Shown: positions 1-11,747 of the stretch, one piece after another
Layout: each line of letters starts with the position of its first letter
How positions within the stretch are numbered: the first letter of the stretch is position 1
Position numbers and translations under genes: made by a program
Assembly (NCBI GenBank): GCA_964030785.1
Contig: OZ034971.1
Location: forward strand, 15,238,400-15,302,399
Length of the DNA stretch: 64,000 nt
Direction of reading: 5' to 3'
From: Siderastrea siderea
Lineage: Eukaryota; Cnidaria; Anthozoa; Scleractinia; Rhizangiidae
Notes under the pieces: model-generated
Seen by the model: only the letters and a program-made list of their open reading frames with translations
Databases searched by the model: none
What the model was told of the DNA's origin: nothing

Positions 1-1345
1 AAAACGACATGAACGTGGTCTGGTATAGGTTAAGGGTTTCAGAGTCCCAGCGGCACACTCCCATCAAAATTTTTCCGAGTACCCCCCCCCCCCCCGGGGT
101 TCAGTCCTCAGATGTACACTCCTGAAATATCCTAAAAACACTGATATTTTCACGGTTTCCTTCTGTCAAACTTGAAATAAACTGAAAAAGAGGCTCCATT
201 GTAAAATATTTGCTTTTCAGGTCTAGTGCAAAACACTTGATTACTTTGACTTAAAACAACAATCTCTGTGTGTGGTTAAAAGAGAGAGTCATACATATTT
301 CTATCTAATCCTCGTGCATTAAGTTAATTAACGTCACAAGAACTTGAACATGAAAATAGGTGATATTTTCTTATTAAAATATGTTTTTTCAAACCCTGTT
401 GCCTTGCCTAGACTTGCAAAACGTCTGGCTGGTCATCGTGTGACATCAATTTGATATAGTTTACCGATAACTAGTTAGACTAACCGCCAGTGAGCAAAAC
501 GCCCGAACCAAATGCAGACGGCACAAATTGAGAGACACAGACCAACTTCATTGTGCAAACTCTGGTAGAGACAAATCATCGGCGTGGTATGCGCTCAAGG
601 TTAATCAAGCTTGTCTGGTTATGCTTCTCTCAGTCCGCCTAGGCATTATAAAGAAAAGGAAAAGACAGATAATGCGTCAAGACGAACTACATGTATGAGC
701 CCAAGTGACTCTGAGAAGTCGCTCAGTTAATGAGTTCATCATGGACGCAATACCGCCGCACATTTCCTGTCTAAGAGACACGACGCATAACTAGACAAAC
801 TAAATTAAATGAAATAAAATTAACATTTTTTTTTCAGACGGATCTCAGTTCATCACTACATCACTACATCGTTTTATATCTTTTTACTTGATGATCGTCA
901 AGTGAACTCTCGCCTTTGCAACAATTGCACGCCACTGTAAAACTCAAGTGCCTAAAGACGTTTCTCTTGACCACCTGATGTTAAAACTCTTAGCCTTAGC
1001 CAGCCTTTATAGCTTGTTTTATCTTGTAAAGAGCTGCATCTTTCACTGTTTAAAATTCAGGGAAATGCTGCGGTTTCAGTGAAATTTCCTTGTCTTTCTT
1101 CAATACAATCTTACGATATATGTTATGACATTTTTGTGTGAGCAGGTTGTTCAACAGCATGTCACAAAATAACAGAAGCCTAGTGACAGTGTTAATGCAC
1201 GGAATTTCCGTTGTGGAGAAAAAGCAGTTAACCTTGTTTGTCAGTGTTGAACTTTTGTCTATTTGTCAATAATAAATGATTTGCGACTGACTTGAATCAG
1301 TGTTAAATGTAAAGAAAGGAAAGGGGCAAATTAAGCTTTCACAGT
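1..1345. other. Intergenic sequence upstream of gene A
   Basis: No convincing coding exon is visible. A run of 14 C at 82-95 sits at the end of a short stretch that looks like a dispersed repeat. From about 840 onward the sequence is recognisably related to 7170-7600, the DNA in front of gene B, so this part belongs to the duplicated unit that carries A and B. A pyrimidine-rich stretch ending in CAG at 1342-1344, directly before the start codon of A, could be a splice acceptor, but the matching place in B lacks it. Confidence 0.55.
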
Positions 1346-4037
1346 ATGAGGGCCTCTGTGCTCAGTTGGATCATGCTATGCTGTGTCTTACCATACGAAT
1401 CAGGTGAGCAGTCATTTCGTAACATGAAGACTAAAGAGTCGACAGGTTATGTTAAAACTGGATAAATGTTTAGTATTTAAAGCGTTTGATTTTTATGTAG
1501 ACAACATTTACACACGTTAGCGCTTTCACCCCTTTAAACTGCATCATTTGAAATTATATTCTTCCACCCCACGGCAAAACTATTACTGTTCACCGTCTTC
1601 CAGCATGTTTGGTTTGTTTTCGACTGATGCCACTCAAGGTGTTGGTCATTTCGTTGTTATTTCACTTAACGCGACCAAGGGTTTTTGTCAGATTCCATTT
1701 GCGGTTTTGGTAACATTCATGGCTGCATCTAAGTTATACTTTTGTAGCAACCTATCGTTGGCTTGCATTTTTATGTTGATTTTAACCAAATAAAGTGAAT
1801 ATTATGTTATGCTAAGTTGACTGCTGCAACTTCATCAGTTACAAATAAAATATTGCTTTAGTGGTTCAGAAAAACAGTAATCACAGGCAAGCATATCACT
1901 TCATGAGAATAGGTAGGTAGTTTACTAACGGTGATGAAACCATTTTCAGAATGCATTAACCACCCGGAAAGGGATCCTGGCAAAAGCATAAAGCAAGGGA
2001 GAAAGAACAAATTGATTCATACAGTCAAATTGAAAGAGAAAGGGACGTCAAGTTCATCGCCGTCTCACAGGTGAGGACAGCAGTGTTTTGTTAATGTCAT
2101 AGTGTGCTAAACGGAGGAGATGATAGTCACACTAATGGCCACATCTGGCCAGGGTACACCTTTAAATTAATCCACACTCAGTTCTACACCTCTCTACTTG
2201 TAAAGGTTATTAATACTATGGAAATCTTTGTCATCAATAAAGGGGCTAGTTTCTAAAGAAACTTTGGGCTGCATCGGTGTGGAAGTGAAACACATAAATT
2301 AGTGTTATCCAATTGAGGTGAAAAGGTAAATTGGTCACCGTAAAGAAATTTAAAAAGCTGAAGTTTCGAATATGCTTTACATTGACATTAGAATCATAGC
2401 AGTATGCAGGATGTTTGTCACACGAACCTAGTTTAATGGGTCTTCTACAAGTCTGGCCTATAGCCTAGTGTAGAGCATCCAGACTAGTAACCGGAAGGTC
2501 CTACGTTCGACTCTTGTTGCTGAGTATGCCTGTGTCACTCACTGATAACTACACCTTTCACACTAAATGGGTATATACTTGCCAAATAACTTTATGTGGA
2601 AACACGAGCCGAGGAAGGGTTTCCCACAGCCGTTTAGAGTTCATCACGCTTCAGTTAATATAACTTTAGGGAAATAAAGTCTTCTATTTATTTAAGGAAG
2701 TGAATGCCCAAAATGAAGTAAAAGACTGTGGTAATCGGCTTTCAACCAATCAAATTTTTTGTTACTATTATTCCAGGAAGAAAGTCCACATTGCATTGAA
2801 CCAGAAACCATCATTTAATTCTTCTACGTGGTTTAGTTGCTGCGGCGCTGTGAAGTCCATTTCGAAGAAAGACGTTTTTGTAAGATACCCTCAGAAAGAC
2901 CATCACGCCAAGAAAATCATAGTTGGTAACCAGTTTAAAAAACTTTTGAAAGCACTATATCGAGAGCATCCAAAAGCCTCTCAAGCTATTAATGAAAAAT
3001 TCCAGCTGTCAGAATTAAAAGGAAAGGAAGAGGGCAACATCTTCAACATAAATAAAATAGCGGCTAGATCGGAAACCGCAAAAAAAGAAACTTTCACTGA
3101 ACTTAGCAGTGTGATACGCAAGCTTTTAGAAAACCTGACGAAAAAGGCAAATTCGCAACAACGTACTGGAAAAAAGGATGAAAAACAAGAGGTTGAATAC
3201 AAATTGCCTGAAAAGTACAATTTCAGCAAAATTGCGATGCCGGCGAATATACAAGAAAGTTCTTTTACTGAGAGCGCAGGCCCATGGCCTCCAGAAAATG
3301 AAATTTCTGCCAAAAGTGCAAACTCTTTAGATCTTCTGAACTTTTTCTCTCGAATGAAAACCATGGAGGGTGTAGAAGATGTTGATTCTTCTCACCAGCA
3401 TGGGTTGCATAATTTGAATGCAATGGAAACGAATGGATTAAACGGAATCGCAGATGCAAGAGATGTACTATTACCAGGTTTAGCAAGCCCAATGGGCGGA
3501 ATGAATGGCCAAGGGCAAAGTGGCTTCTTGCCAGGCAATAGTCTGCAAATGCAAAAAATGAACTTAGACGAGCAAAGGAAAAACATTGAGGATCAGATGA
3601 CAAATGACCACGCTCAACTGCAAATGAGGTTTAAACCTCCTCTACAACAGCAAGAAGCAGCTCCAGTACAAAGCCCACAAAACGATCAAATTTCAAATGT
3701 TGGGCCAGACTTACAATATCCTATTGTTGAGCCTTCAACAGGAACGATTCCGTTTGGATTAACAGAAAACCCTTTACTTAACCAAGCACAGCTAATTTAC
3801 GAAGGAAACCCTTATTTAGCAATGAACAGGCCCCTCACAAGGTACAGAATTCGGCTGCCCTTTTTCCCTCCAATGAATCCAAGATTTACACATCGAATGG
3901 ATGACGAGGACATCGTTGACGATGTTGATGATAGAGACGATGAGGAAGAGCCCCTAAGGAATTATCCGGTGCCAGAGGATGAAGATGCTGACAGTGAGGA
4001 TGACGAAGAGGGTTATTACGATGAAAAAAGGGGATAG
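1346..4037 (+). CDS. Gene A: secreted protein with basic N-terminal half and acidic C-terminal tail
   Basis: Three coding exons are predicted: 1346-1403, 1950-2070 and 2777-4037. Donors are CAG|GTGAGC and CAG|GTGAGG, acceptors TTTTCAG and ATTCCAG; the total of 1440 nt gives 479 residues. Exon 1 encodes a signal peptide (MRASVLSWIMLCC...) and stops in phase 1. The mature protein has a Lys-rich part of about 200 residues with a WFSCC motif, then a conserved LDLLNFFSRMKT segment, a Gly/Asn/Met/Gln-rich middle (residues about 240-350), and a tail of about 45 residues made mostly of Asp, Glu and Tyr. Only three cysteines remain after the signal, so this is not a disulfide-knotted protein. No known domain was recognised. 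Gene B is a tandem paralogue with the same exon plan. The last codons and the stop lie inside an inserted repeat starting at 4027. A role in extracellular matrix or mineral binding is only inferred, from secretion and the acidic tail. Confidence 0.85.
2236..2300 (+). repeat. Fragment of dispersed repeat R1 in intron 2 of gene A
   Basis: The stretch holds the core GGGGCTAGTTTCTAAAGAAAC, followed by a GC-rich CATCGGTGTGGAAGTGAAACAC segment in pieces. The same core recurs at 4032, 5610 and 34236. It is a short fragment of a repeat that is longer at those sites. Confidence 0.55.
2451..2525 (+). repeat. tRNA-derived SINE-like fragment
   Basis: A sequence with a tRNA-like anticodon-arm (loop CTAGTAA, which would read Thr) and a box-B-like ACGTTCGACTC lies in intron 2 of gene A. 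Acceptor-stem halves do not pair, so it is a decayed tRNA-derived repeat rather than a working tRNA gene. Confidence 0.4.
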
Positions 4038-4638
4038 TTTCGAAAGAAACTGTCAATTCTGCGTCGGTGGCCACTGTAAAGAAATAAATTAAAGTGTTAG
4101 CTCTTAGTCAGAGCGAATCAAGGAATGATGAGTTGTGAGTGGTTTATATGTAGAACGGTGGAGCTATGCTGTTGGTGGCAACGTCATAATAAGAAGAAAT
4201 AAGTTGAATGAAAACCGTTCATTGATACCGTGGGGATTAAGGGTGCCGATTTGAAAGAGGAATTTTCGCTCTTAATTTTTACGGCTTGGATGCATCCAAA
4301 CCAGTCACTCTACATTTCAATCTCCCTGATCACTCTAGCCAACACATAACGGTCTGCGGCCTTTCTCTACATCAGGGCAACATTGAAAGCCGTAAAAGTC
4401 TAGAGCAAAAATTCCTCTTTAAAATCGTTCTCTTAATTCCCCTGGTATCAACGCTTTTTATTTCACTTTTTACGTTGCCATGTTTCCATCAATAGCGTAG
4501 CTACACCGTTTCACATGTAAACCACTCACAACCCACAATTTCTTGTCAGTTCGCTCTGTGGAATGGCTAACGTTCAAAAAGTTAGCTTTTGAATTTCTAT
4601 ATGATGGCCAATTTACCTCACCAAGACTTTTGTATTAG
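4027..4638. mobile_element. R1-family insertion at the 3' end of gene A
   Basis: A 612-bp block is flanked on both sides by GATGAAA (4020-4026 and 4639-4645), which looks like a target-site duplication. The block is absent from gene B, where the coding end runs directly into a TTTGAAGTCAAATGCGAG segment; in A that segment appears only after the block, at 4660. The start carries the R1 core also seen at 2243, 5610 and 34236. The interior is partly self-complementary: a segment near 4210-4290 is matched in inverted form near 4390-4470. It supplies the stop codon of gene A and an AATAAA at 4083-4088. Confidence 0.7.
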
Positions 4639-4694
4639 GATGAAAGATGACATTTGTTTGAAGTCAAATGCGAGAACGCAATTAATGTAAGCAC

Positions 4695-4767
4695 GGCCCC
4701 GTGGCCCAATGCATAAGGCATCTGACTACGAACCAGGGAATTCCAGGTTTCAGTCCTGGTGGAGTGG
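4695..4767 (+). pseudogene. Degenerate tRNA-Arg(ACG)-like sequence, copy 1
   Basis: D-arm, anticodon arm with loop CTACGAA (anticodon ACG) and T-arm (CCAGG/CCTGG) of a tRNA-Arg are recognisable. The acceptor stem is mispaired and box B reads GGTTTCAGTCC, so it is probably inactive. A related copy lies at the matching place behind gene B. Confidence 0.6.
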
Positions 4768-5604
4768 CCCTTTTGCGCGCCTGCAAGACGTTTGTACAGG
4801 ATTATTACACCAATAATACGCGTACAATATGCACACCCTAGGCCATGAATTCTCATATACCTGCGATTGGTCAAAGTGCGTTACTGCAACACATCCGATG
4901 CTACACTTTACCACTAAATTTTCTGGCAGACCACGGAGAAGAGACGCTATTAGGCGAAAAGGCCCTTTGGAAGAAAAAACCTGATGGATAAAGCTACTCC
5001 GGAAAAATACTTTTTTCTAATTTATTAATAAACCGGTTTCTTTCGTCATGATTGTATTTCCATATTGCATATTTATTCATATTTTGTTTTTTGAACCTTT
5101 TTTCAAAAAGGTCAAATCGATGAGCTGCAAATTCGAAATGCTAGTTATAGTGATTCTTGCTCAAAAGAAAATTTAGGTGTGAAAAACAAAAACAAAAGAG
5201 TGCTCTATGTGTTGGGAATACCGACCTGATAAAGTTCCTTGGAAAGTTGATGTTCGTGAAATTTCAGCGGACAACTCTCAGCCGAAAGTCCAGTCCCTCG
5301 ACATGAACACAGTGTTGTTTATTTCCCAGGCGATAGTGTTACCTCCCAGTTATGCACTTTAACTTTGCTAAGATGCAATGAATACATAAAAAAAAATTAG
5401 CACGTTGAGATTTCTACCGGTACACGGGAATCCAACTAGTATACAGGAATTCAACTACATATATAATTTTTGTCATTGAGGTCTTATCAAAGTTGAGCCC
5501 GCGAACCCCAAAGTTGTCATCAGAAATAAGCGCGGGTTAGGGACAACGAGAGGATGTGAATGAACTGGTGACTGACTGTAGTAGTCAATAGAAATGGATC
5601 AAAC

Positions 5605-5795
5605 AAGCGGGTTAGTTTCTAAAGAAACTGTAGTGCTGCGTCGGTGGGGACGTGAAACACAAAATTTTGTTGATAATCAACTGTTTTTTGCCTGGTGTAG
5701 GGAAAGGCCGAAGATCGTCATGTGTTGGTTAGAATGATTAGGGAGACTGAAATGTCGGGCGACTGGTTTGGATGCATCCTTGTCATTTCTTAGGG
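5605..5795 (+). repeat. R1 repeat fragment
   Basis: The core GGGTTAGTTTCTAAAGAAAC is followed by a GCTGCGTCGGTGGGGACGTG segment, then by a segment close to the repeat end seen at 34545-34640 (GGAAAGGCCG..., ATGTGTTGGTTAGAATG...). Confidence 0.6.
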
Positions 5796-6204
5796 TTAGG
5801 GCTAGAGAGTCGACTAAGATAGAAATTAAACCACAGGTAGGCAAAGCTTTAGCCAGTATGACCGAAAATCAACAAAATTATCTGAAATTGTCAATATTAT
5901 ACTTACTTGCTTTCCGAGCGAGAATAAACTTCTTAATTTCTAATTTATGCTCCCAACTACTGTATATATGAATATTACCTCTGTTCATTAAGAGGGATTA
6001 TAGTTATTTTTTTAGGAAATAGGATATCAGTAAGGAAGAAATATAAGTGGGATGAATTTTTTGCACACCACCAGACAGTCCATCTCCACGCGAGAGCAAT
6101 TGGGGTTGTCTGCGGACCGATTTTGGTGCCCATTTATCAACCATTAACGTGAGGTTTTACAAATATCAATTTCAATTTCCCAAAATTCATTAATTTTCCC
6201 AACA

Positions 6205-6206
<2 letters not shown>

Positions 6207-6240
<34 letters not shown>

Positions 6241-6278
6241 TTCTTCTTCTTCTTCTTCTTCTTCTTCTTCTTCTTCTT
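6207..6278 (+). repeat. Compound microsatellite (CAT)n(TTC)n
   Basis: About eleven CAT units run directly into about twelve TTC units. The stretch is purine-only on the - strand in its second half. Confidence 0.95.
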
Positions 6279-7655
6279 TACGTACATTTTAAAAAATGCG
6301 AAAAAAATCTCACAGATTTATGGGAGTTCGCAATACACAACAGTGTTGGCATTTTTGGACTGAACGAAACTGATCAAGGAGATAACTGAAAAAGCAGCTA
6401 AAACGTTAGAACAACAAAGCAGGGAAGTGGAAATACGTCATTTCCACTCATAATTTCTACATACAAGGCAGCATGAGCAACTCAAATGTAGCTATGTCAG
6501 CTGTTAAATAAACAACTTGCTAAGCTCAAGCCTAGTCAATATTTTTATCGGCATGGAATAAATACCCTTCCGGATCACTGGCTCGTACATTCTCCACTTC
6601 GATAACTTTCATGCGCTTCACTATTATCCGTAGAAGGGATAACTGCTAAAGCGTATCAAAGTGGTCGACAGAGAACACTGAAAGATTGCGCAACAATTTA
6701 CAACAACGTTATGAATTTTTCTGGGAATCTTAACAAGCAGGACTAATATTGTAAAACCTCAGGGAATACGCTTCTCTGTGTACTCCTCCGTCTGAAAACA
6801 CGAGAGCCACTCTAGATTTACTGTTCGCCGATTGGGCAGATTAATACAAAGGATTTTTTGCCCAATAAGGGGCCAGAATTCCTAGACGTTTGAAAATCGT
6901 CTTGCAAAATTTAGTGTCCAGGGGGGATTTCGCCCATTTTCGAAACCTTTGGTCGCGCCAATTTTCGACCGCCTTATTTCATTCCGCCCCGATTAACAAA
7001 CTGCCACTGAGTCTCCGAGGAAGTGTAATCGCTTGTTTCGATCGCTGAAGAGTGAGAAACCGACATCGGTTTTACTGGTCAAAATTAAACGCGAAATTCA
7101 ATCGTCAGGCAATGAATTTTTCTATAAACCAATCCCGAAGAACCACTCCATTCCCGAAGAATAGCTACAAGTTTAAAATTTCAGTTCATTTTATATCCTC
7201 TTACATGCATATGATTACCGTCAACTCTCGCCTTTGCATCAGTGATGTAGCACTACGACAACAAACTAAAAACTGCACATCCCTGTAAAACTCAAGTCTA
7301 CACTTGTCAAAAAGTCAGGGAAGTGCTGTAACGTGTTCATTTTTGTTTTCAATCGTAAAGTATAGTTTTGTGACACTTTTGAGAGAGCAGGTCGTGCAAC
7401 AGCAGGTCCCAAGTTAACAGAGGCCCAGTGACAGGTGTTCTCCGCCTAACAGCTTTAATGAGCAGACTATCCATTGTGAAGAAACAACACTTAACCTGTG
7501 TTGGTCAGTGTTGATATTTCATCTAGTTCTCAATAATAAATGAGTTGCGACTTACTTGGTAGAGAAATGAACTTAAATCTCGCTCAAATTTAAAAAATGT
7601 GGTTAAATCAGTGTAAAATGTGAGGACAAAGAAGGGGAAATTTAGTTTTATGAGT

Positions 7656-10495
7656 ATGAGGGCCTCCGTGTTCAGTTGGATCATGCTATGCTGTGTTATT
7701 CAACACGAATCAGGTGAGCAGTCATTTCATAACACGAAGACAAAAAGTAAACATGTTATGTTAAATTTGGATAAATGTATATTCCTTCACACGATTTTTT
7801 TTCTATATAGGAAACACATTTACATATGTTAACGCTTTCACCCCTATAATTTATTCGAAATTATATTCTTCTACCCCACGGCAAAACTATCCCTACTCAC
7901 CGTCTACTGCATGTTTTGTTTGTTTTACTTATGCGCTTCAGGGTGTGGGTAATCTCCCAGATAATTTACTTTAGGTGACTAGGGGTTCTTGAAGATTCAA
8001 TGCGGCTCCAGCATGGCTGTGTTTAAGTAAGGTCTCTGCGGTAAACTTTCTATAGCTTGAGTTTTTACGTTTGATTCTAACAAAGTGAAATGAACCCGAC
8101 CGCTGGAAAGTCATTTCAAATAACGCTTTTGCAAATTCGGAAATATAAACAAAATAAAACCACATCGCATCAGATTAGGCAGGGATTTTTACTAACAGCA
8201 TTGACAAAATTTTCAGAATGCAAAAGCGACAAGCGTCATTCTTTCAAAGACATAAATCAGGAGGAAAATAACAACTTGATTCACACAATCAAATTTGAGG
8301 AGAAGGGGCCGTCAAATTCTTCACCGTCTCACAGGTAAGAACGGTAGTGTCATGTTTATGTTATGGTGTGCATGGATGTCGTACTGCCAGCGGCGAACGA
8401 TATGAAGGCAACATTAACGTCCAGTGCTGGCCAGCGTATACCTCGACTTAATCCACGTTGAGTAGATTGAGTTGCTCGTGGAGGTTTATCTTTCCTCTAT
8501 CTATGGAAGTGTTAAGTAGTGCGACAACCTAAGGTTTTTAAAATTTATCACCTACACCCCACTTTCACCCCTGCATGACAACTTTGTCATTGTAATTTAC
8601 TTTATTCTAAACTTCTCTTTGAGTTCAACTGCCATCTTGAGTAAGCCTTTTAAGGCTTAAAGGAAGGTGTATTTTTGAGAAAGAGAACTGTTCATTACTT
8701 CGTGACTTTTAATCGCGCCTTACAAATCATTAAAATGTTTCTATACTAAAGATAGTGGCAAAACTCCTCGACAAACAAATTAAAATAATTTCAATTCAAA
8801 AACTAGAACTCGCATGACAAACCAACGCCTGCACTCAATGACACGTAATTCTTCCAATGGTGCGGGAGCGAATAGATTTGGCATTCCGTGGCTCTCTCAG
8901 AAAAAGCAACGTATCAAGTTCTTTGTTTCATCTGAAAGCGGAAAATAAATTGCCGGATAAGAAAACCTCTGGCATGGAAAACCAAAGCAATTAGTTATCG
9001 GGCAAGAGGAAATGTGAATATACTTGCAAAATCAGTTTCCGCAGTGAAAATGCCAACCGAGCAAGAGTGTTTCCACAGATGACTGGAGTTCTCCTAAGAT
9101 TTCACGAATGTTAAGACGAATTTATGGAAATAAGGAAAGAAAGTCTTCCATTCATTTTATTAAGTGAACGCTGAAAATGATACTCTGTTTTTAGATAGTA
9201 AGTCCATGGTAATTGGCTTTCAATCAATCGCAGTGCACATACATGACCGATAGTATATTTCAAATTTGTTTTTTGTTTTTTATTGCAGCAAAAACATCCA
9301 CATCCCACTGAAGAAGAAACGATTATCCAATTCTTCTACGTGGTTTAGTTGTTGTCAAACTGTAACGTCCATTTCGAAGAAAGACGTTTTGGTAAGAAAC
9401 CCTCAGAAAGTCCATTTTGCTAAGAAAATCATAGTTGGGAAGCAGTTTCGAAAACTACTGAAAGCACTATATCGAGAGCATCCAAAAGCCGCTCAAGCTA
9501 TCAATGGAAAATTCCAGCTATCGGAATCAAAAGGAAAGGAAGAAGGCAACATAGCCAGTATTAATAATATAGAGGATAGATCAGAAGCCGCCAAAAACAA
9601 AACCATCACTGAACTTCGCAGCTCCATACTCAAGCTTCTGGAAAAATTGAAGAAAAAGGCTAATTCGTCACAACGTACTGGACAAAACGATGAAAAACAA
9701 GAAAATGTACATAAATTGCCTGAAAGGAACAATTTCAGCAAAACTGCAAAGGCAAAAATACAAGAAAGTTATAATACTGAAAGTACAAGGCCATCGTCTC
9801 CACAAATTTCTGCCAAAGGTGCAAACTTTTTAGATCTTCTGAACTTTTTTTCTCGAATGAAAACTGTGGAGGGTGCCCCAGATGGTGATTCTTCTCACCG
9901 CCATGGGTTGCATAATTTGAATGGAATGGAAATGAATGGATTAAACGGAATTGCAGACGCAAGAGATGTCCTATCACCAGGTTTAACAAGTCCAATGGAC
10001 GGAATGAATGACCAAGGGCAAGGTGACTTCTTGCCGGGAAGTAATATGCAAATGCAAGAAATAAACTTAGCCGCGCAAAGGAAACTCATTGAAGATCAGA
10101 TGGCAAGTCAACTCGCTGAACTGCAAATGAAGTTTAAACTTCTTCAACAACAGCAAGAAGCAGCTCCAATACAAAGCTTACAAAACGATCAAATTTCAAA
10201 TGCTGCGCCTCCAACAGGAACGATGCCATTTGGATTAACGGCAAACGCTTTGCTTAACCAAGCACAGCTAATTCACCAAGAAAATCCTTATCCTCTCACA
10301 AGGTACAGAACTCGGCTGCCATATTTCCCTGCAACGAATTCAAGATTAGCACATCGAATGAATGACGAGGACCTCGGTGATGATGTTGATGATGATGACG
10401 ATGAGGAGGAACCTTCAAGGAATTATCCGGCGCCAGAAGATGAAGACGCTGAGGATGACGAAGAGGGGTATTACGGACCTGACGATGACAGATAA
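7656..10495 (+). CDS. Gene B: secreted paralogue of gene A
   Basis: Exons are 7656-7713, 8217-8334 and 9289-10495; together 1383 nt, 460 residues. Donor and acceptor positions and phases match gene A exactly. An in-frame ATG also lies two codons upstream (7650); 7656 is chosen because it aligns with the start of A. The signal peptide is MRASVFSWIMLCC... The mature protein keeps the features of A: basic first half with WFSCC, LDLLNFFSRMKT, a Gln/Met-rich segment with QQQQ, and a tail dominated by Asp and Glu that ends in YYGPDDDR. Relative to A it lacks about ten residues before the TGTMPFGL motif and several before LTRYR. Conservation of the reading frame over the whole length argues that both copies are under selection. 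Function is unknown; matrix or mineral association is an inference. Confidence 0.87.
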
Positions 10496-10539
10496 CGTTT
10501 GTTTGAAGTCAAATGCGAGACCTCACTTAGTGCAGGCAC

Positions 10540-10609
10540 AACCCCGCCAAATGGATGAGGTATCTGACTACGAATCAGGAGATTCCAGGTTCGAGTCCTG
10601 CCGGGGTCG
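10540..10609 (+). pseudogene. Degenerate tRNA-Arg(ACG)-like sequence, copy 2
   Basis: It is the counterpart of 4695-4767. The acceptor stem ACCCCG/CGGGGT, box B GGTTCGAGTCC and anticodon loop CTACGAA are intact, but about four bases are missing at the junction of acceptor and D-arm, which should prevent normal folding. It lies 45 bases after the stop of gene B. Confidence 0.6.
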
Positions 10610-11587
10610 CTTTTTTGACACGGCTCCAAGACATTTGTACGGACTTGTTAAACCACTAATACACACACAAAAGGCACTCTTTTTTTTTTTTTTTCATGGA
10701 CAAACCTTTCAGCATTATAAGGCATCAATTATTCTCGCAGGCCTCAAAATGTGTCACTTGACGCAGAATGGCCCAACTAAAACTGGATCATATATATCTG
10801 GTGCAATAATTTACCACTAAATTTTCTGCGAGTCCATGGAGAGACGCTATCAGGCGATAGGGTCCGGCGAAAAGCCCCGATAGATAAGACTGGTCCGCAA
10901 AATACCTCGCTTTAATATATTTTTCTAATTTATTAACGAGCAGGTTGCTTTCATTCCATTTACATATTGCATCTTCGTTCGGCTTTTTCCATTTTTCTCC
11001 TAAAAGATCAAATTAATGAGCTGTAAATATGAAATGCCAGTTTTAGTGATTTTCCTCCGAACGAAAATTCGGCGATGAACAATGAAAACAATAGAGTGCT
11101 ACTGTCTCGGGCGTATCGATTTGACAGTTTTTCTCGGAAATTTAACGTTTTTAAAAACTAGCATACAAGATAACGAAGCTTGGCTTCTCCGGCTAATATT
11201 TGTTATAAGAACATTACATTTCCACGGGCAGTTATCAACCGATAGTCCCTAAAGGATGATTTATAGTTAGACTTTTCCCAATTGAATGTTATAACAACTC
11301 TTGTCACATCTCGGTTTTGCAATTTAGATTGTACTATGGCGTATATCTCACACGTAGTTCCCGTCCTTCGAAATGGCGAGAAACTACAACAGCCCTTTCG
11401 AGTTTCATATGGGGCTAATAAATAAGGACTACAGTTACTCTACTCTCTACTCTACTCTAGCTAGTACACAGAATTGGACCTACACAGTTTTAATTATTGA
11501 GCCGTTTTCAACATTGAGCCCGCAACTCACAACGCTGTAATTAGAATTCAGCGGTAGGGTCAAGGGAAGGGTGTGAATAAATGAGTC
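10610..11587. other. Intergenic region between genes B and C
   Basis: No gene is visible. Much of it aligns by eye to 4770-5600 and is the downstream half of the A/B duplication unit. A T-run at 10680-10694 and a CTCTACT short repeat near 11436-11460 are present. Confidence 0.5.
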
Positions 11588-11594
11588 TATAAAT
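11588..11594 (+). promoter_or_regulatory. Possible TATA box for gene C
   Basis: TATAAAT lies about 154 bases before the start codon of C, at a distance that fits a core promoter plus a short leader. The corresponding place behind gene A (near 5590) does not have it. Confidence 0.35.
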
Positions 11595-11747
11595 ATGGAA
11601 CGCCTCGCTGTGGCGCTGATCTTGTTCAAACCTCTTAAGTGAAGTGTCAGATGTTGAAATTGTTGAACTCCTGACAAGGTTCCTGAGTAATATAATACAT
11701 GCAAACTTTTAATTCTCAAGGGGATACTTTGCTTTAACTGAAATGTA

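Larger units (their letters stand above)
4768..7649. other. Intergenic region between genes A and B
   Basis: No gene is supported. Up to about 5600 it continues the duplicated unit and can be matched to 10610-11600 behind gene B. It also holds an R1 fragment and a trinucleotide microsatellite, listed separately. The segment 6820-7060 has a further relative at 13540-13745. The stretch 7170-7600 resembles 840-1300 in front of gene A and presumably contains shared promoter DNA; no clear TATA box was found. Confidence 0.5.

Noticed and set aside
2981..3603. Long - strand frames opposite exon 3 of gene A
   Set aside because: They are complementary shadows, and equivalent frames opposite gene B differ, whereas the + strand protein is conserved between the copies.
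6207..6278. Poly-His or Asp-type coding repeat
   Set aside because: The CAT/TTC run has no open reading context and sits in intergenic DNA; it is a microsatellite.
10362..10820. Open frame of 152 codons across the 3' end of gene B
   Set aside because: It is the +1 shadow of the acidic GAT/GAC/GAG-rich tail of gene B, followed by the tRNA-like relic and a T-run.
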